Positions 1 through 8,787 of a stretch of DNA of 22,195 bases are shown here, piece after piece. Position 1 is the first letter of the stretch. Each line of letters opens with the position of its first letter. Location: the NCBI GenBank assembly GCA_900543275.1, contig UQQL01000030.1:1-22195 (forward strand). Direction: 5' to 3'. The position numbers and the translations under genes were made by a program. The stretch is from an uncultured Collinsella sp. GTDB taxonomy: Bacteria; Actinomycetota; Coriobacteriia; Coriobacteriales; Coriobacteriaceae. The notes beneath the pieces were generated by a model. The model was not told the origin of the DNA. It did not search any database and worked only from the letters and a program-made list of their open reading frames with translations.

Positions 1-127
1 CCGGAGACCCTCCCTGCCGTCACTTTGTTCGAGTCGTTGTTGTTCCTCGCCGCTTCCGCGGCTCGAGGTCCCCGTTCTCCTCGGCGGGGTTGTCTAAGGT
101 TGTCGCTGAAGCTCTGCCTTTTGCTGA
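1..127. other. Unassigned left edge, no supported gene
   Basis: Two of the three plus frames stay open here, but the peptides they give (Arg-, Val- and Pro-rich) resemble no family I recognise, and one runs straight through the terminator at 128-168. A short imperfect hairpin is visible around 46-69. This may be the 3' end of something that starts outside the window, either coding or non-coding. I see no RNA gene signature that I can name. Confidence 0.3.
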
Positions 128-168
128 AACAAAAACGGGGGATGCGGCTTGCATCCCCCGTTTTTGTT
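128..168 (-). terminator. Rho-independent terminator, probably bidirectional
   Basis: A long perfect stem (AACAAAAACGGGGGATGC paired with GCATCCCCCGTTTTTGTT) around a GGCTT loop, with A and T tracts on both sides. It starts 4 bases after the stop codon of the minus-strand phosphodiesterase gene and so ends that transcript. The symmetry means it could also stop a plus-strand transcript entering from the left. Confidence 0.9.
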
Positions 169-172
169 GCGG

Positions 173-640
173 TTAGTCCAAGTCAATAAACTTGGTGCTT
201 AGGATCTTGCCGTCTTTAACGAGCATTCTGGCCATGGTGGGGCCTCGGGTGCCTCTGGGATAGCTGGCGCTGCCCGGGTTGAGGACTAGGCAACGGCCCA
301 CTTGGGCTTCTTTGGTTACGTGGGTGTGGCCGTTGATGGCTACGTCTACGGATCCCACCGGAAGGTCTTCGCGGTAGTGGGCTACGGCGAATTTGAGGCC
401 TTCGTAGGTAAAGAGCGCAAGACGGTCTACATCGGGTCCGTAGTCGCGGTAGTAATCGTTGTTGCCCAATACGGCCCGCACAGGGGCGATGCTGCACAGG
501 TGCTCGTAGTCCATCTCTGACGTGAGGTCGCCGGCGTGGATGATCAGGTCTGCGCCCTCAAGCTCATCCAAGAGCGCAGGCGATAAATAGCCGTGGGTGT
601 CCGAGATGATGTCGATGCGCTTGGCGCTTGCACTGTTCAT
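173..640 (-). CDS. YfcE/MJ0936-type metallophosphoesterase
   Basis: A 155-residue calcineurin-like phosphoesterase of the small YfcE/MJ0936 type, which hydrolyses phosphodiester bonds using two metal ions in the cytosol. The metal-binding set is complete: D14 and H16 in SDTHG, D38 in HAGDLT, GNND at 59-62, H88 in VAHY, and GHTH at 104-107. NPGS at 121-124 is also typical of the family, and the length is normal. I chose the ATG at 638-640 rather than the upstream in-frame start at 694 because it has a GGAAGGG ribosome site just before it and leads directly into the first beta strand. The gene lies only about 40 bases beyond the terminator of the preceding LytTR regulator. The physiological substrate cannot be told from sequence. 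Confidence 0.88.
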   Translation of the reverse strand: MNSASAKRIDIISDTHGYLSPALLDELEGADLIIHAGDLTSEMDYEHLCSIAPVRAVLGNNDYYRDYGPDVDRLALFTYEGLKFAVAHYREDLPVGSVDVAINGHTHVTKEAQVGRCLVLNPGSASYPRGTRGPTMARMLVKDGKILSTKFIDLD

Positions 641-680
641 GGGATCCCTTCCGCAAAAAAACGATTCGGCAGATACATAC

Positions 681-731
681 AAAAAAGGCCCCACGGCTCC
701 GCAGACGATGGGTCTACAGGGCTGCGGGGCC
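681..731 (-). terminator. Terminator of the glycosyltransferase-kinase-LytTR operon
   Basis: Reading the minus strand, GGCCCCGCAG pairs with an interrupted partner ending CGTGGGGCC, followed by TTTTTT. It begins 7 bases after the stop codon of the LytTR regulator at 738. Only 40 bases separate the T tract from the next start codon (640), leaving little room for a promoter of the phosphodiesterase gene. Confidence 0.85.
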
Positions 732-737
732 AGTGTG

Positions 738-1454
738 CTAGAGACTCAGGGCCTTCTTGAGCGGCACGACGCGGCGGCGCGAAACCGGCACGCGTTCGTC
801 GACGCCCGTAATGCCCAGCTGGATGGCGCCCGAGGGCACCGTCTCGACGTCCGTGACGCACGCTAGGTTGACGATATAGCGGCGGTGAACACGGAAGAAG
901 CCAAAGTCGCAGAGCTTGGCCTCAAACTGCGCCAGCGAGGTCGTCGACAAAAAGCGATCATCGACGGTATAGATGCAGGAGTAATCGTCCTTTGCCATGA
1001 TAAAGCGGATGTCATCCACGGGAATGAGCACCTTGCGGCCGCCCTTTTCCACCGGGATACGCTCGATGGTCACTTTGCTGTCCGTAACCGGCTTGGCGCG
1101 TTGCATGACCTTCTCGATCGCGCGATCCAAGCGAGCTTCCTCGACAGGCTTCATCAGATAATCGACGGCATCGACGTCGAATGCCTCGACCGCATGGTCG
1201 CTATACGCAGTCACAAACACGATCGCCGGCGGATTTTTGAGCTTATGCAGCGCCTCGGCAAGTTGCAGGCCCGAGGCACCGGGCATCGAGATATCGAGAA
1301 ACACGACATCCACGCGACTTTCCATAAGCATCTCGATGGCGGAGCGGACGCTCGACGCCTCCGTGATCGTGCCGATCTTGCCCGTTTGCTCGAGCAGGAA
1401 GCGAAGCTCCGAGCGAGCCGGCGCCTCATCATCCACAATCATCGCACGCAGCAT
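738..1454 (-). CDS. LytTR-family response regulator (system 1)
   Basis: A 238-residue two-domain response regulator. The N-terminal receiver has the acidic pocket DDE at 8-10, phosphoacceptor D54 in VVFLDISMPG, and the conserved Lys in LMKPVEEA near residue 104. The C-terminal third is a LytTR DNA-binding domain, with KVLIPVDDIRFIMAKDDYSCIY and FFRVHRRYIVNL as its typical strands. Proteins of this type bind direct-repeat promoter sites after phosphorylation by a LytS-like kinase. The ATG at 1454 is preferred because GAAAGG lies about 12 bases upstream; the alternative in-frame start at 1475 is TTG. It is the last gene of an operon with the kinase ending at 1527 (72-base gap) and the glycosyltransferase before that. 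Its target genes are unknown. Confidence 0.92.
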   Translation of the reverse strand: MLRAMIVDDEAPARSELRFLLEQTGKIGTITEASSVRSAIEMLMESRVDVVFLDISMPGASGLQLAEALHKLKNPPAIVFVTAYSDHAVEAFDVDAVDYLMKPVEEARLDRAIEKVMQRAKPVTDSKVTIERIPVEKGGRKVLIPVDDIRFIMAKDDYSCIYTVDDRFLSTTSLAQFEAKLCDFGFFRVHRRYIVNLACVTDVETVPSGAIQLGITGVDERVPVSRRRVVPLKKALSL

Positions 1455-1526
1455 AGGGATAAAACCTTTCGTCAACTAACTACGCCGGGCATCCGTCGCA
1501 TGACGTTGAGCCCGTAGCCTTTTATT

Positions 1527-2870
1527 TTACTCTTGAATGTCAAAGATGCTCTCTGACAAATCAAGATGAAGGAGCACTTTGGTGCCCTTGCCCGGCGCCG
1601 ATTCGACACGCGTATAGGAGTGCGGCCCATAAAAGCGATGGATGCGCTCCGAAATATTGTGCATGGCCACACCGGCGCCGCCACCCTGGGGAGAGCTGGC
1701 GTCGGGACGGGCAGAGCGCTCGTCAAACAGTCTGGCGGCGGTACCCTCATCCATGCCCACGCCATTATCGGCCACGGCAATCAAGATTGCATCCTCGCCG
1801 TCTTGGTGAACGGTCACGTCGATCCTCAGGGCGTCGTCATCGCCCATACCATGACGTACGGCGTTCTCGACAATCGGCTGGATCACGAACGCCGGCACCA
1901 GCGTATCTTCCACGTCCTCGGACACATCGAACGTCGCAAGCACGCGGTCCTCGCCAAAGCGGGCCTTCTCAAAGGTAAGGTAGCGCTTGGTCTGTGCGAT
2001 CTCGCGCGAGACCGGAATAAGCGATCCCGAGTTGTCGAGCGTGGCACGATAGAACGATGAGAACTCACGAAGCAGTTCGCGGGCCCGCAACGGGTCGGTG
2101 CGCGTAAACGATGCAATGGTGTTCAGCGTGTTGAACAGGAAGTGCGGGTTAATCTGCGCCTGCAGCGCACGCACCTCAGCGCGCGCCGTGAGTTCCTTTT
2201 GCACCTCGAGCTCGTGGATGGCGAGCTGCGTGGACAAGATCTCGGCAAAGCCCGAGGCAAGCGCGTACTGGGTACGGTCGACGGCGCGCGGGGTCTTGTA
2301 GTAGAACTTGAGCGTGCCGACGGTACGATCGCCCACCTTGATGGGAGCGATAATGCCGGCGGGGACTTGGTTGTGCGAGCCGTCCGAACCCACGACATCC
2401 ACCATACGGTTGAACGACTGCACGATGCCATGTTCGATAACGTAGCGCGTGGCAAGCGTGTGGATGGGAGTATCGGGCAGCAGTTTTTCCTCAAACTCGC
2501 CCGCGCAGGCAAGCACGTTGTCCTCGTCGGTGATGGCCACCGTCATGGCGCGCGTCTCGGGCAAAATGCGCCGGCACACCAAACGCGCCGATTCCTGCGT
2601 CAGACCGCCCTTAATGTCCTCGAGCATGGCCGAGGCCACCGAGAGCGTCTCCTCGGTGTACTGGGAGCGCACCGAATCGGGATTGAGCGTCAAAAAGATA
2701 AAGATGCACAGAAAGATGCACAGCAGCGCGCAGGCAATCACCGTGGCGATCGGCTCGATACCGGTCACCAAGGCAAAAATAAAGTACACCAGCACGCAAA
2801 TGGCGCAGGCAACGGCAATGATGCGAAAGATTGATATTGAACTATCGCGCTGGGCGCGGCGGTCGATCAT
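1527..2870 (-). CDS. LytS-like sensor histidine kinase (system 1)
   Basis: A 447-residue membrane kinase. Two hydrophobic helices at about 15-36 and 41-62 anchor it, with almost no loop between them, so little is exposed outside. Residues about 75-215 form a GAF-like cytoplasmic sensor region ending in GDRTVGTLKFYY. A His_kinase (LytS/YehU) phosphoacceptor domain follows, with H243 in QINPHFLFNT, then a HATPase domain with N336 in QPIVENAVRHG, D368 in VADNGVGMD and a GVAMHNISERI lid. This is not the classical LytS with five or more membrane helices, so a cytosolic or membrane signal is more likely than an external ligand. Its start overlaps the stop of the glycosyltransferase gene by 4 bases (ATGA), which indicates translational coupling. 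The partner is the regulator at 738-1454. Confidence 0.92.
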   Translation of the reverse strand: MIDRRAQRDSSISIFRIIAVACAICVLVYFIFALVTGIEPIATVIACALLCIFLCIFIFLTLNPDSVRSQYTEETLSVASAMLEDIKGGLTQESARLVCRRILPETRAMTVAITDEDNVLACAGEFEEKLLPDTPIHTLATRYVIEHGIVQSFNRMVDVVGSDGSHNQVPAGIIAPIKVGDRTVGTLKFYYKTPRAVDRTQYALASGFAEILSTQLAIHELEVQKELTARAEVRALQAQINPHFLFNTLNTIASFTRTDPLRARELLREFSSFYRATLDNSGSLIPVSREIAQTKRYLTFEKARFGEDRVLATFDVSEDVEDTLVPAFVIQPIVENAVRHGMGDDDALRIDVTVHQDGEDAILIAVADNGVGMDEGTAARLFDERSARPDASSPQGGGAGVAMHNISERIHRFYGPHSYTRVESAPGKGTKVLLHLDLSESIFDIQE

Positions 2871-4054
2871 TCGGCCCCCTCCAGGATACTGATCAGTTGT
2901 GCGTCACGCCAAAGCCCGTCCATGATCTTGGGCCAAAAGCTCTGGAAACGCAGATAGCTTGCAGCGTTTTGGCGCGCATAGGCCTTTGCCTCGTCGATAC
3001 CATGGCGCCAGATGCGCAGGTAGCCCTCATGCTCGCGGGTAAACACGCTGCGGACCATAGCGGTCTTGCGCACGCGGTCGTCGAGCTCGCGCGAAATCCA
3101 CGGGCCCGGGTAGGGCATGAGCGATGCCGCCGTAACGGGGATGAGCTCCTTTTGATGCGCGGCGAACGTCAACTTGGCCCGTTCGTAGTACCAACGGTAT
3201 ACATCCTGCATAAAGCGCGGTGAGCGCTTCTCGGACTCGGGCGGCAGGTGACGAACGGCCCACTCGTTGTCAAACCACACGTCATAGCCAAACATGCGCA
3301 TGTTAAAGAGGTAATCCAGATCCTCGCCACGGGTGATAAACGGATCAAAGGCCACACGCGTAAAGGCGCGGGCGTGCAGGGCCATCAGGCCGCCGCACAC
3401 GTAGTTGGAGCGCGAGATGCGGGTGCCCGAGAGCGCCTTTTTCATCCAACGGTTGAACTCGATGCGCTTGGTCCACCAACGATGGCAGATGCCCACCTTG
3501 TCCGTGGGCGCCAGCGGGGATCCGTCGCGATCGTAAAAGTAACCGCTCTTGACCAAAATCGGCAGGCCCTGACGCGTCTGCTGGCCCAGCGCATAGGTCG
3601 CGCGCTTCATAAAGTCGGCGTCGATGACAGTCTCATCGTCATCCAAAAAGATAACCGCGTCATGCCCCAGCACAGCGGCACAGGCTAGCCCCATGTTGCG
3701 GATGGCGCCGTAGCCTCGCAGACTCACGCACTCGCCCGAACCCTTGGGTGCGATCTGAGCAACCCGGTCTGCGATGCGCGAGGCCTGGGTGTTGGTAACA
3801 ACGGTGACCTTGAGCGTGGGATGCGCGTCGACAATCTCGTGCACGCGCAGCGACACATCGGCTGTGGCAGAAACGGGACAGACCACCAAAAGGATGATGC
3901 GCGGGATGTCACGTACCTGCTCAAGCGAGACCAGGCAGCGGTCGAGTTCGGGATTGTCGGCGTTGAGTCGTGTCGAATGGTCATAGGTGCCAGGGGCGTT
4001 TGCGCGAGCGTCATCGCCCGCCCAATACGTTGGAATCACGACCGTGGCGTTCAT
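2867..4054 (-). CDS. GT-A fold glycosyltransferase, family 2-like
   Basis: A 395-residue protein that opens with the GT2 nucleotide-sugar strand NATVVIPTYW. Further GT-A features are RGYGAIRNMGL at about 113-123, the metal-binding acidic cluster LDDDE with D138-D140, and a second acidic motif TRGEDLDYLF at 241-250. No signal peptide or membrane helix is visible, so it probably acts at the cytoplasmic face, transferring a sugar from a nucleotide donor to an envelope or storage glycan; donor and acceptor are unknown. It is the first gene of an operon with the kinase (4-base overlap) and the LytTR regulator. That hints that the two-component system controls surface glycosylation or is co-expressed with it. 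A terminator-like hairpin ends only about 21 bases before the start codon. Confidence 0.8.
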   Translation of the reverse strand: MNATVVIPTYWAGDDARANAPGTYDHSTRLNADNPELDRCLVSLEQVRDIPRIILLVVCPVSATADVSLRVHEIVDAHPTLKVTVVTNTQASRIADRVAQIAPKGSGECVSLRGYGAIRNMGLACAAVLGHDAVIFLDDDETVIDADFMKRATYALGQQTRQGLPILVKSGYFYDRDGSPLAPTDKVGICHRWWTKRIEFNRWMKKALSGTRISRSNYVCGGLMALHARAFTRVAFDPFITRGEDLDYLFNMRMFGYDVWFDNEWAVRHLPPESEKRSPRFMQDVYRWYYERAKLTFAAHQKELIPVTAASLMPYPGPWISRELDDRVRKTAMVRSVFTREHEGYLRIWRHGIDEAKAYARQNAASYLRFQSFWPKIMDGLWRDAQLISILEGAE

Positions 4055-4075
4055 GCCTTACCCTCCCTGCAACAC

Positions 4076-4111
4076 AAAAACGGGACGCCGCCAAACACAG
4101 GCGACGCCCCG
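4076..4111 (-). terminator. Terminator or leader hairpin between MFS and glycosyltransferase genes
   Basis: On the minus strand CGGGGCGTCGCC pairs with GGCGGCGTCCCG and is followed by TTTTTG. It lies about 115 bases beyond the stop of the MFS gene (4226) and about 21 bases before the glycosyltransferase ATG (4054). It can terminate the MFS transcript. Because there is no room for a promoter after it, any transcript of the glycosyltransferase operon must pass through it. Confidence 0.75.
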
Positions 4112-4127
4112 CGACCTAGCTGACTCC

Positions 4128-4133
4128 ATCATA
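4128..4133 (-). promoter_or_regulatory. Possible -10 element for the glycosyltransferase operon
   Basis: TATGAT on the minus strand matches the -10 consensus at five of six bases, but I see no good -35 at the usual distance. If used, the transcript would start around 4121 and enter the hairpin at 4111-4081 almost at once, which would make that hairpin a leader element. Confidence 0.25.
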
Positions 4134-4225
4134 CCCACTTGGGCTAATCATTGTTCGAAAGTCAGAATGTTTATTGCGGATAACCCCAAAAGAGTATCGC
4201 GGCGGACGCAATTACCGGCAAGTTC

Positions 4226-5485
4226 CTATGCGGCCTGCTCTGCCGTCTGAGACATGCAGGACAGACGGACCAGCAGCACAAAGCCCACCACCAGCAGCAC
4301 GCCGATAGACAGGACGCCCAGCGAGGGGTTGCCGGTCAGCGAGGTGACGACCGACACCAAGAAGGTGCCCATGACACTTGCATAGCGGCCAAAGATATCA
4401 AAGAAGCCGTAGTACTCGTTGGACTTTTCCTTGGGAATAATGCGGCCGAAGTAGCTACGGCTGAGCGCCTGCACACCGCCCTGGAACAGGCCGACCATAA
4501 TGGCAAGCACCCAGAATTCAAAGGCGGTCTTTAGGAAGAACGCGGCGAACAGCACAATCCCCATGTAGGCGGCGACCGCCACCAGGATCATGTTGAGCGT
4601 GCCCACGCGTCCGGCGAGCTTGCCGTAGATGATGGCGGACGGAAAGGCCACGAACTGCGTGACGAGCAGCGCCAGCACCAGCTGCGTCGAATCGATGCCC
4701 AAGGCCGATCCGTAACTGGTGGCCATGGAAATGACCGTGTGCACACCGTCGATGTAGAAGAAAAACGCGATCATGTAGATCAGCACGGTCTTGTTGTGGG
4801 CGATCTCGCGCATGGTGTGTCCGACCTCGGAGAACACACCGCCCACGATGTGGCCGATAGTATCCTCGGGACCGCGCTCGCGACCGTACTTTTGCTTATA
4901 GGTGCGAATGAGCGGCAGGGTAAAGATGAGCCACCAGGCACCAGTGATGATAAACGACAGACGCGTTGCCAGCATGGTGGGGACGCCAAGAGCGGGGCCA
5001 CCCATGATAAGCGCCAAGCAGATGATGAACGGCACGGTGGAACCGATGTAGCCCCAGGCATAACCCGAGCTGGACACGGCGTCCATGCGCTCGTCGGTGG
5101 TAATGTCGGGCAGCATAGCGTCGTAGAACGTCATAGAAGAGTTAAGGCCGATGGTGCACAGCACGTACACGGTCAAAAATGCCATGGCGGACATTGGGAT
5201 AGCCTGCGCCAGGCAAAGAACCAGGCCCGTGAGGAAGAAGCCCAAGAAGAACTTGATCTTGTTGCCGGCGTAATCGGCAAGCGCGCCCAGAATGGGCATG
5301 AGCATGGCAATGACCAGCGAGGCAATCGTCTGAGCGTTGCCCCAAGCGACCACCAGGTCTGCCGAGGAAGCACCGGTATTGATGGCGTTAAAGTAGATGG
5401 GCACCACCGAGGTATTGAGCAGCACGAGGGCCGAGTTTCCCACATCGTACATGACCCAGTTACGCTCGAGCTTGGTGTATTTCAT
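4226..5485 (-). CDS. UMF1/Atg22-like MFS transporter
   Basis: A 419-residue polytopic protein with about 12 hydrophobic segments. The opening VMYDVGNSALVLLNTSVVPIYF and the loop LPDITTDERMDAVSSSGYAWGYIGS are characteristic of the UMF1 branch of the major facilitator superfamily, related to the vacuolar amino acid effluxer Atg22. SYFGRIIPKEKSNEYYGFFDIFGR is a second family-type cytoplasmic loop. Substrates of bacterial UMF1 proteins are poorly defined; amino acid or metabolite efflux is the usual guess. AAGGG about 9 bases upstream supports the start at 5485. It follows the phospholipase C-like gene by 101 bases on the same strand and may be in the same transcript. Confidence 0.85.
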   Translation of the reverse strand: MKYTKLERNWVMYDVGNSALVLLNTSVVPIYFNAINTGASSADLVVAWGNAQTIASLVIAMLMPILGALADYAGNKIKFFLGFFLTGLVLCLAQAIPMSAMAFLTVYVLCTIGLNSSMTFYDAMLPDITTDERMDAVSSSGYAWGYIGSTVPFIICLALIMGGPALGVPTMLATRLSFIITGAWWLIFTLPLIRTYKQKYGRERGPEDTIGHIVGGVFSEVGHTMREIAHNKTVLIYMIAFFFYIDGVHTVISMATSYGSALGIDSTQLVLALLVTQFVAFPSAIIYGKLAGRVGTLNMILVAVAAYMGIVLFAAFFLKTAFEFWVLAIMVGLFQGGVQALSRSYFGRIIPKEKSNEYYGFFDIFGRYASVMGTFLVSVVTSLTGNPSLGVLSIGVLLVVGFVLLVRLSCMSQTAEQAA

Positions 5486-5586
5486 GGACAGGGACCCTTC
5501 GTATTCGCCCGATATGCAGTTAGTTCATCGTACCCCAATTGTCCAGAAGCGCCGGTAAGGATTCGGCAAAGGGGCACGCATGGGCC

Positions 5587-6531
5587 CTACTCCTCGCGGT
5601 CGAACTCCTCGTCGGCGCCGAGCACGCGACCGCTGTAATTGACATGGTTGGTCACGGCTTCCATATCGCCGGTCTCGATAAAGCGGGCAACCGTGCACTC
5701 GTAATCGACCAGCGCGTGGTCAAAGACCTCGGGGAAGCTCTCATTCGAGACCTCATCGGTAAAGGGATTCTTCCACGCCAGATGACCCAGATTGCCAGTG
5801 CGCTCGGGCAGCTCCGTCGTCACGCGATGGGCAAGGCCGTCGAGCAGCGAGTAGTCGTGCACCAAGCCCTCAACCAGCGAGATCGCGCGCGTCTTTACGG
5901 AGCCGGCCGGCTCAATCGCACGGTAAAGTCGCTGCATATTGGCAACGGCAGCACCGTACTCCCCCGCCGGAATGTCAATGCCGTACACGCGTCCGGCAAC
6001 ATAGCTCATCAGCACGCCGGCCACGCGATTGATGCGATCGGTGGTGACGATCTCGCCCGCCGGCGGGTAATCGTCGACCGTAGCGCCATCGCGCTTAAGC
6101 TGCAGCATCAGTACATCCAGGTCGCTCTCGATCACGGCATGGACCTGACTGCTCGAATCCTCAAGCTCTGAATCGGACTCCACGATGCCAAACTGCTGCT
6201 CATAGACAAAGGGGTGGGCGTTGCGGTCGAGCACGTAATGAGACAGCAGACCCAGCGCAAAGGCGCGACCCAAGCTGGCGTCGCGCGGCAGCAGATGCGA
6301 CACGCCGTCGCGCAGGCACGCGAACTGGCGAGACATGCGCGAGCGATGCATGACCTGCGCCAGCAGCGTACAGTCGGAAACACGCGGTGTCAGAATGTGA
6401 AAGAAAAACGGGTCGGGGCCTTGGTTGCCCAAGATAAAGGCAATGCGCTCTTCATCGGACGTGATGACGCCCTGCGGAAGACGGTCGATGCTTTCCTCGC
6501 CAAACAGATGATGGGTGATAAGCGCGGGCAT
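5587..6531 (-). CDS. Zinc-dependent phospholipase C-like protein
   Basis: A 314-residue protein of the zinc-dependent phospholipase C/S1-P1 nuclease-like fold (the family of PF00882). The N-terminus PALITHHLFG, the loop LGNQGPDPFFF at 34-44, the LLSHYVLDRNAHPF block with H98, D102 and H106, and the later H131 and E135 match the expected ligand pattern. No signal peptide is visible, so unlike the secreted clostridial toxins it is probably cytosolic and its substrate is unknown. I chose the ATG at 6529-6531 because GGAAAGGA sits 7 bases upstream; the longer form at 6561 lacks a ribosome site. It lies 92 bases downstream of the LytTR regulator of system 2 on the same strand, with no terminator seen between them. 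Confidence 0.82.
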   Translation of the reverse strand: MPALITHHLFGEESIDRLPQGVITSDEERIAFILGNQGPDPFFFHILTPRVSDCTLLAQVMHRSRMSRQFACLRDGVSHLLPRDASLGRAFALGLLSHYVLDRNAHPFVYEQQFGIVESDSELEDSSSQVHAVIESDLDVLMLQLKRDGATVDDYPPAGEIVTTDRINRVAGVLMSYVAGRVYGIDIPAGEYGAAVANMQRLYRAIEPAGSVKTRAISLVEGLVHDYSLLDGLAHRVTTELPERTGNLGHLAWKNPFTDEVSNESFPEVFDHALVDYECTVARFIETGDMEAVTNHVNYSGRVLGADEEFDREE

Positions 6532-6623
6532 AATGATCCTTTCCATTTCATTCGATGCCACCCATTATGCCCACCGCGCGCCCATGCCAAACCTGCGATG
6601 GTAAACGACGACACGCAAGCCTC

Positions 6624-7358
6624 TTACGCAAGCCCCAGGTGCGACTTGACCTCGGCGGCACGACGACGGGACACCGGCACCGTCGAGCTCACGCGGTCGA
6701 GCCTGAGCTCCATCAACCCCGTGGAGCCAATCTCAACATTGTGCACGTCTTCCAAATTGACCAGATAGCTGCGATGAACGCGAATAAAGCCCTCGGAGCT
6801 CAAGCGACGCTCGAGCGAAGAGATCGACTCATTGATCAGGTACGTTCCCTCGGCGCAGATGGCGTTGCAAAAATCGGCGCGCGCCTCAAAGTAGCAGACG
6901 TCTGCGGCGGGAATGAACACCTTTTTGCCCCCGCGGTCCACCGTCAGACGCAAAGGCTGGCGCGGAGCGTGGATAACACGACGGGCACCCAAGGCTGCCT
7001 CGATCTTGTCGAGTGCCTTTGACAGGCGTGCGTCCTCGACCGGCTTGACGACATAGTCGACCGCATCAAGGTTATACGCATCGGCGGCAAACTCGGCAAA
7101 CGCCGTCACAAACACAACCACCGGCGGCGTCTTTAGGTTCTGCAGCGTCTCGGCAAGCTCAATTCCCGAGCGGCCGGGCATCGTGATGTCCAAAAACAAC
7201 ACGTTGGGCTTGTTCGAGAGAATCGACTCCACGGCCTCGGTGACATTGCCCGCCTCGGCAATCTGACCCACACGCATATCCTTTTCCAACAGATAGCGTA
7301 GCTCAGCCCTAATTGGAGGCTCGTCATCAACCACCAAGATGTTCCAGCCTTCGGACAT
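6624..7358 (-). CDS. LytTR-family response regulator (system 2)
   Basis: A 244-residue response regulator with the same layout as the one at 738-1454. The receiver domain has DDE at 11-13, phosphoacceptor D57 in VLFLDITMPG and VKPVEDARL near 105. The C-terminal LytTR DNA-binding domain shows KVFIPAADVCYFEARADFCNAI and GFIRVHRSYLVNLEDV. The two regulators are clearly paralogous across both domains. GAGGGGAAG before the ATG at 7358 fixes the start. It is 37 bases downstream of its kinase (stop at 7396), so they form one transcript. Its targets are unknown; the phospholipase-like gene just downstream is an obvious candidate for co-expression. Confidence 0.93.
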   Translation of the reverse strand: MSEGWNILVVDDEPPIRAELRYLLEKDMRVGQIAEAGNVTEAVESILSNKPNVLFLDITMPGRSGIELAETLQNLKTPPVVVFVTAFAEFAADAYNLDAVDYVVKPVEDARLSKALDKIEAALGARRVIHAPRQPLRLTVDRGGKKVFIPAADVCYFEARADFCNAICAEGTYLINESISSLERRLSSEGFIRVHRSYLVNLEDVHNVEIGSTGLMELRLDRVSSTVPVSRRRAAEVKSHLGLA

Positions 7359-7395
7359 ATGTGCTTCCCCTCTTTTTTCTCAATCCAACCGCGTG

Positions 7396-8787
7396 CTACA
7401 CCGTCAACGGCGCCGGTTCATGCGGCTCGCCGTTCAATTCAACGATGACCTGTGTTCCCACGCCTTCCTGGGACTTCACGCGCATGCCGGAATCTTCTCC
7501 GTAAAAGAAATGGATGCGCTGAAGCACGTTGAAGAGCGCCAGGCCGCAACCTCGCTTGATGGATCCGTCGGCGGTAATGCTCTCGGGCTCCTCTCGGCGA
7601 TGCTGCTCAAACAGATGCGCGCAGACTTCTTCGCTCATACCGATGCCGTCATCTTCGACGATGATCTCCAAGCCGTCATCGGTCTCAAAAGCCCTAACAC
7701 GAATAGAAAGCGGCTCGGTCTCGCGCTGCGCGTGCTTGATGCAGTTTTCGAGCAACGGCTGCAAGATAAACGGCGGCACCATGCAATCGCGCACCTCAAA
7801 GTCGATATCGACCGAGACGCGCAGACGGCCGTCGCCATACCGGGCCTGCATAAGATTGATATAACGGGTGCCCTGTTCCACCTCGTGCTCGAGCGTGGTG
7901 AGCGTATCGGAGTCAGAAAGCGTCTGACGATAGTAATTGGAAAAATCGATGAGCAGCGATCGCGCCTTGTCGGGCTCGGTTCGAACGAGCGACACGATCG
8001 TGCTAATGGTGTTGAACAGAAAATGCGGGTCGACCTGCGACTGCAGGGCCCGAAGCTCCACGCGGGCTGTGAGCTCGTCCTGGCGCTCGAGCTCAAAGCT
8101 GGCGAGCTGCGTGGAGATGAGGTCGGCAAAACCCGAGGCCAACGCCGTCTGGCGCATATCGATGCTGCTCAGGCGGGGATAGTACAGCTCGAGCGTACCC
8201 ACGCAATGCCCGCGCACGGTAAGCGGCGCGACAATGCCGGCGCGCAGGCGGGGAAAATAGCCGCCCGTCTCATTGGAGGCGTCGCGCGAAAATACACTCT
8301 GCTCGCCGGACTCGATCACGTTGAGCGTGGTCTTGAGCACAACCGGGGTGCCGGCAGGGCACTTTGCCGAGTCCTCGCCCCAGCTTGCCAACACCTGTTT
8401 GCCATCGGTAAAGCAGATGGCAGAGGCGATGGTCTCGGACAGGATAATTTTAGAGGCGCCCAGGGCCGCTTCGGGCGTAAGGCCTCGCGACGTATAGGCG
8501 AATATTTTCGATGCGATGGCGAGTGTGCGGTCGGTAGCGCTCGATGTGAGGTCGTCGGGGACCACAAAGACATACGAGAAAAAGAAGCACAGCATGACCA
8601 GGCCGGCAATAACGACAACGCCCGGAACGGGATTGGGATTATCGGTTAAATCCCAGATAAGCAGCAGGATAAGCGCCGGAACGACAATACCGAGCAGGAT
8701 GGCCTGAACCACATGCTGGGCCGTACGAAAGACCTTGGTAGAGTTGTAGCTCTTGCCCAGAATCAGCCTGTTTAAATCCACCGTCAT
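7396..8787 (-). CDS. LytS-like sensor histidine kinase (system 2)
   Basis: A 463-residue kinase with two hydrophobic helices at about 29-46 and 56-76. A GAF-like sensor region at about 85-215 ends in GHCVGTLELYY. The His_kinase domain carries H255 in QVDPHFLFNT, and the HATPase domain has LQPLLENCIKHA, VEDDGIGMSEE and GLALFNVLQRI. The usual Asn before Pro-His is Asp here (QVDPH). The ATG at 8787 abuts its AGAGGGG ribosome site with no spacer, so the in-frame GTG at 8781, with 6 bases spacing, is a plausible true start. A nine-codon reading frame (ATG at 8810, including its stop) ends in TGA overlapping the kinase ATG. A terminator-like hairpin ends about 26 bases upstream. Confidence 0.92.
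   Translation of the reverse strand: MTVDLNRLILGKSYNSTKVFRTAQHVVQAILLGIVVPALILLLIWDLTDNPNPVPGVVVIAGLVMLCFFFSYVFVVPDDLTSSATDRTLAIASKIFAYTSRGLTPEAALGASKIILSETIASAICFTDGKQVLASWGEDSAKCPAGTPVVLKTTLNVIESGEQSVFSRDASNETGGYFPRLRAGIVAPLTVRGHCVGTLELYYPRLSSIDMRQTALASGFADLISTQLASFELERQDELTARVELRALQSQVDPHFLFNTISTIVSLVRTEPDKARSLLIDFSNYYRQTLSDSDTLTTLEHEVEQGTRYINLMQARYGDGRLRVSVDIDFEVRDCMVPPFILQPLLENCIKHAQRETEPLSIRVRAFETDDGLEIIVEDDGIGMSEEVCAHLFEQHRREEPESITADGSIKRGCGLALFNVLQRIHFFYGEDSGMRVKSQEGVGTQVIVELNGEPHEPAPLTV

Noticed and set aside
7339..8649. A 436-codon plus-strand frame
   Set aside because: It is antisense to the well-supported sensor kinase and has no domain or ribosome site.
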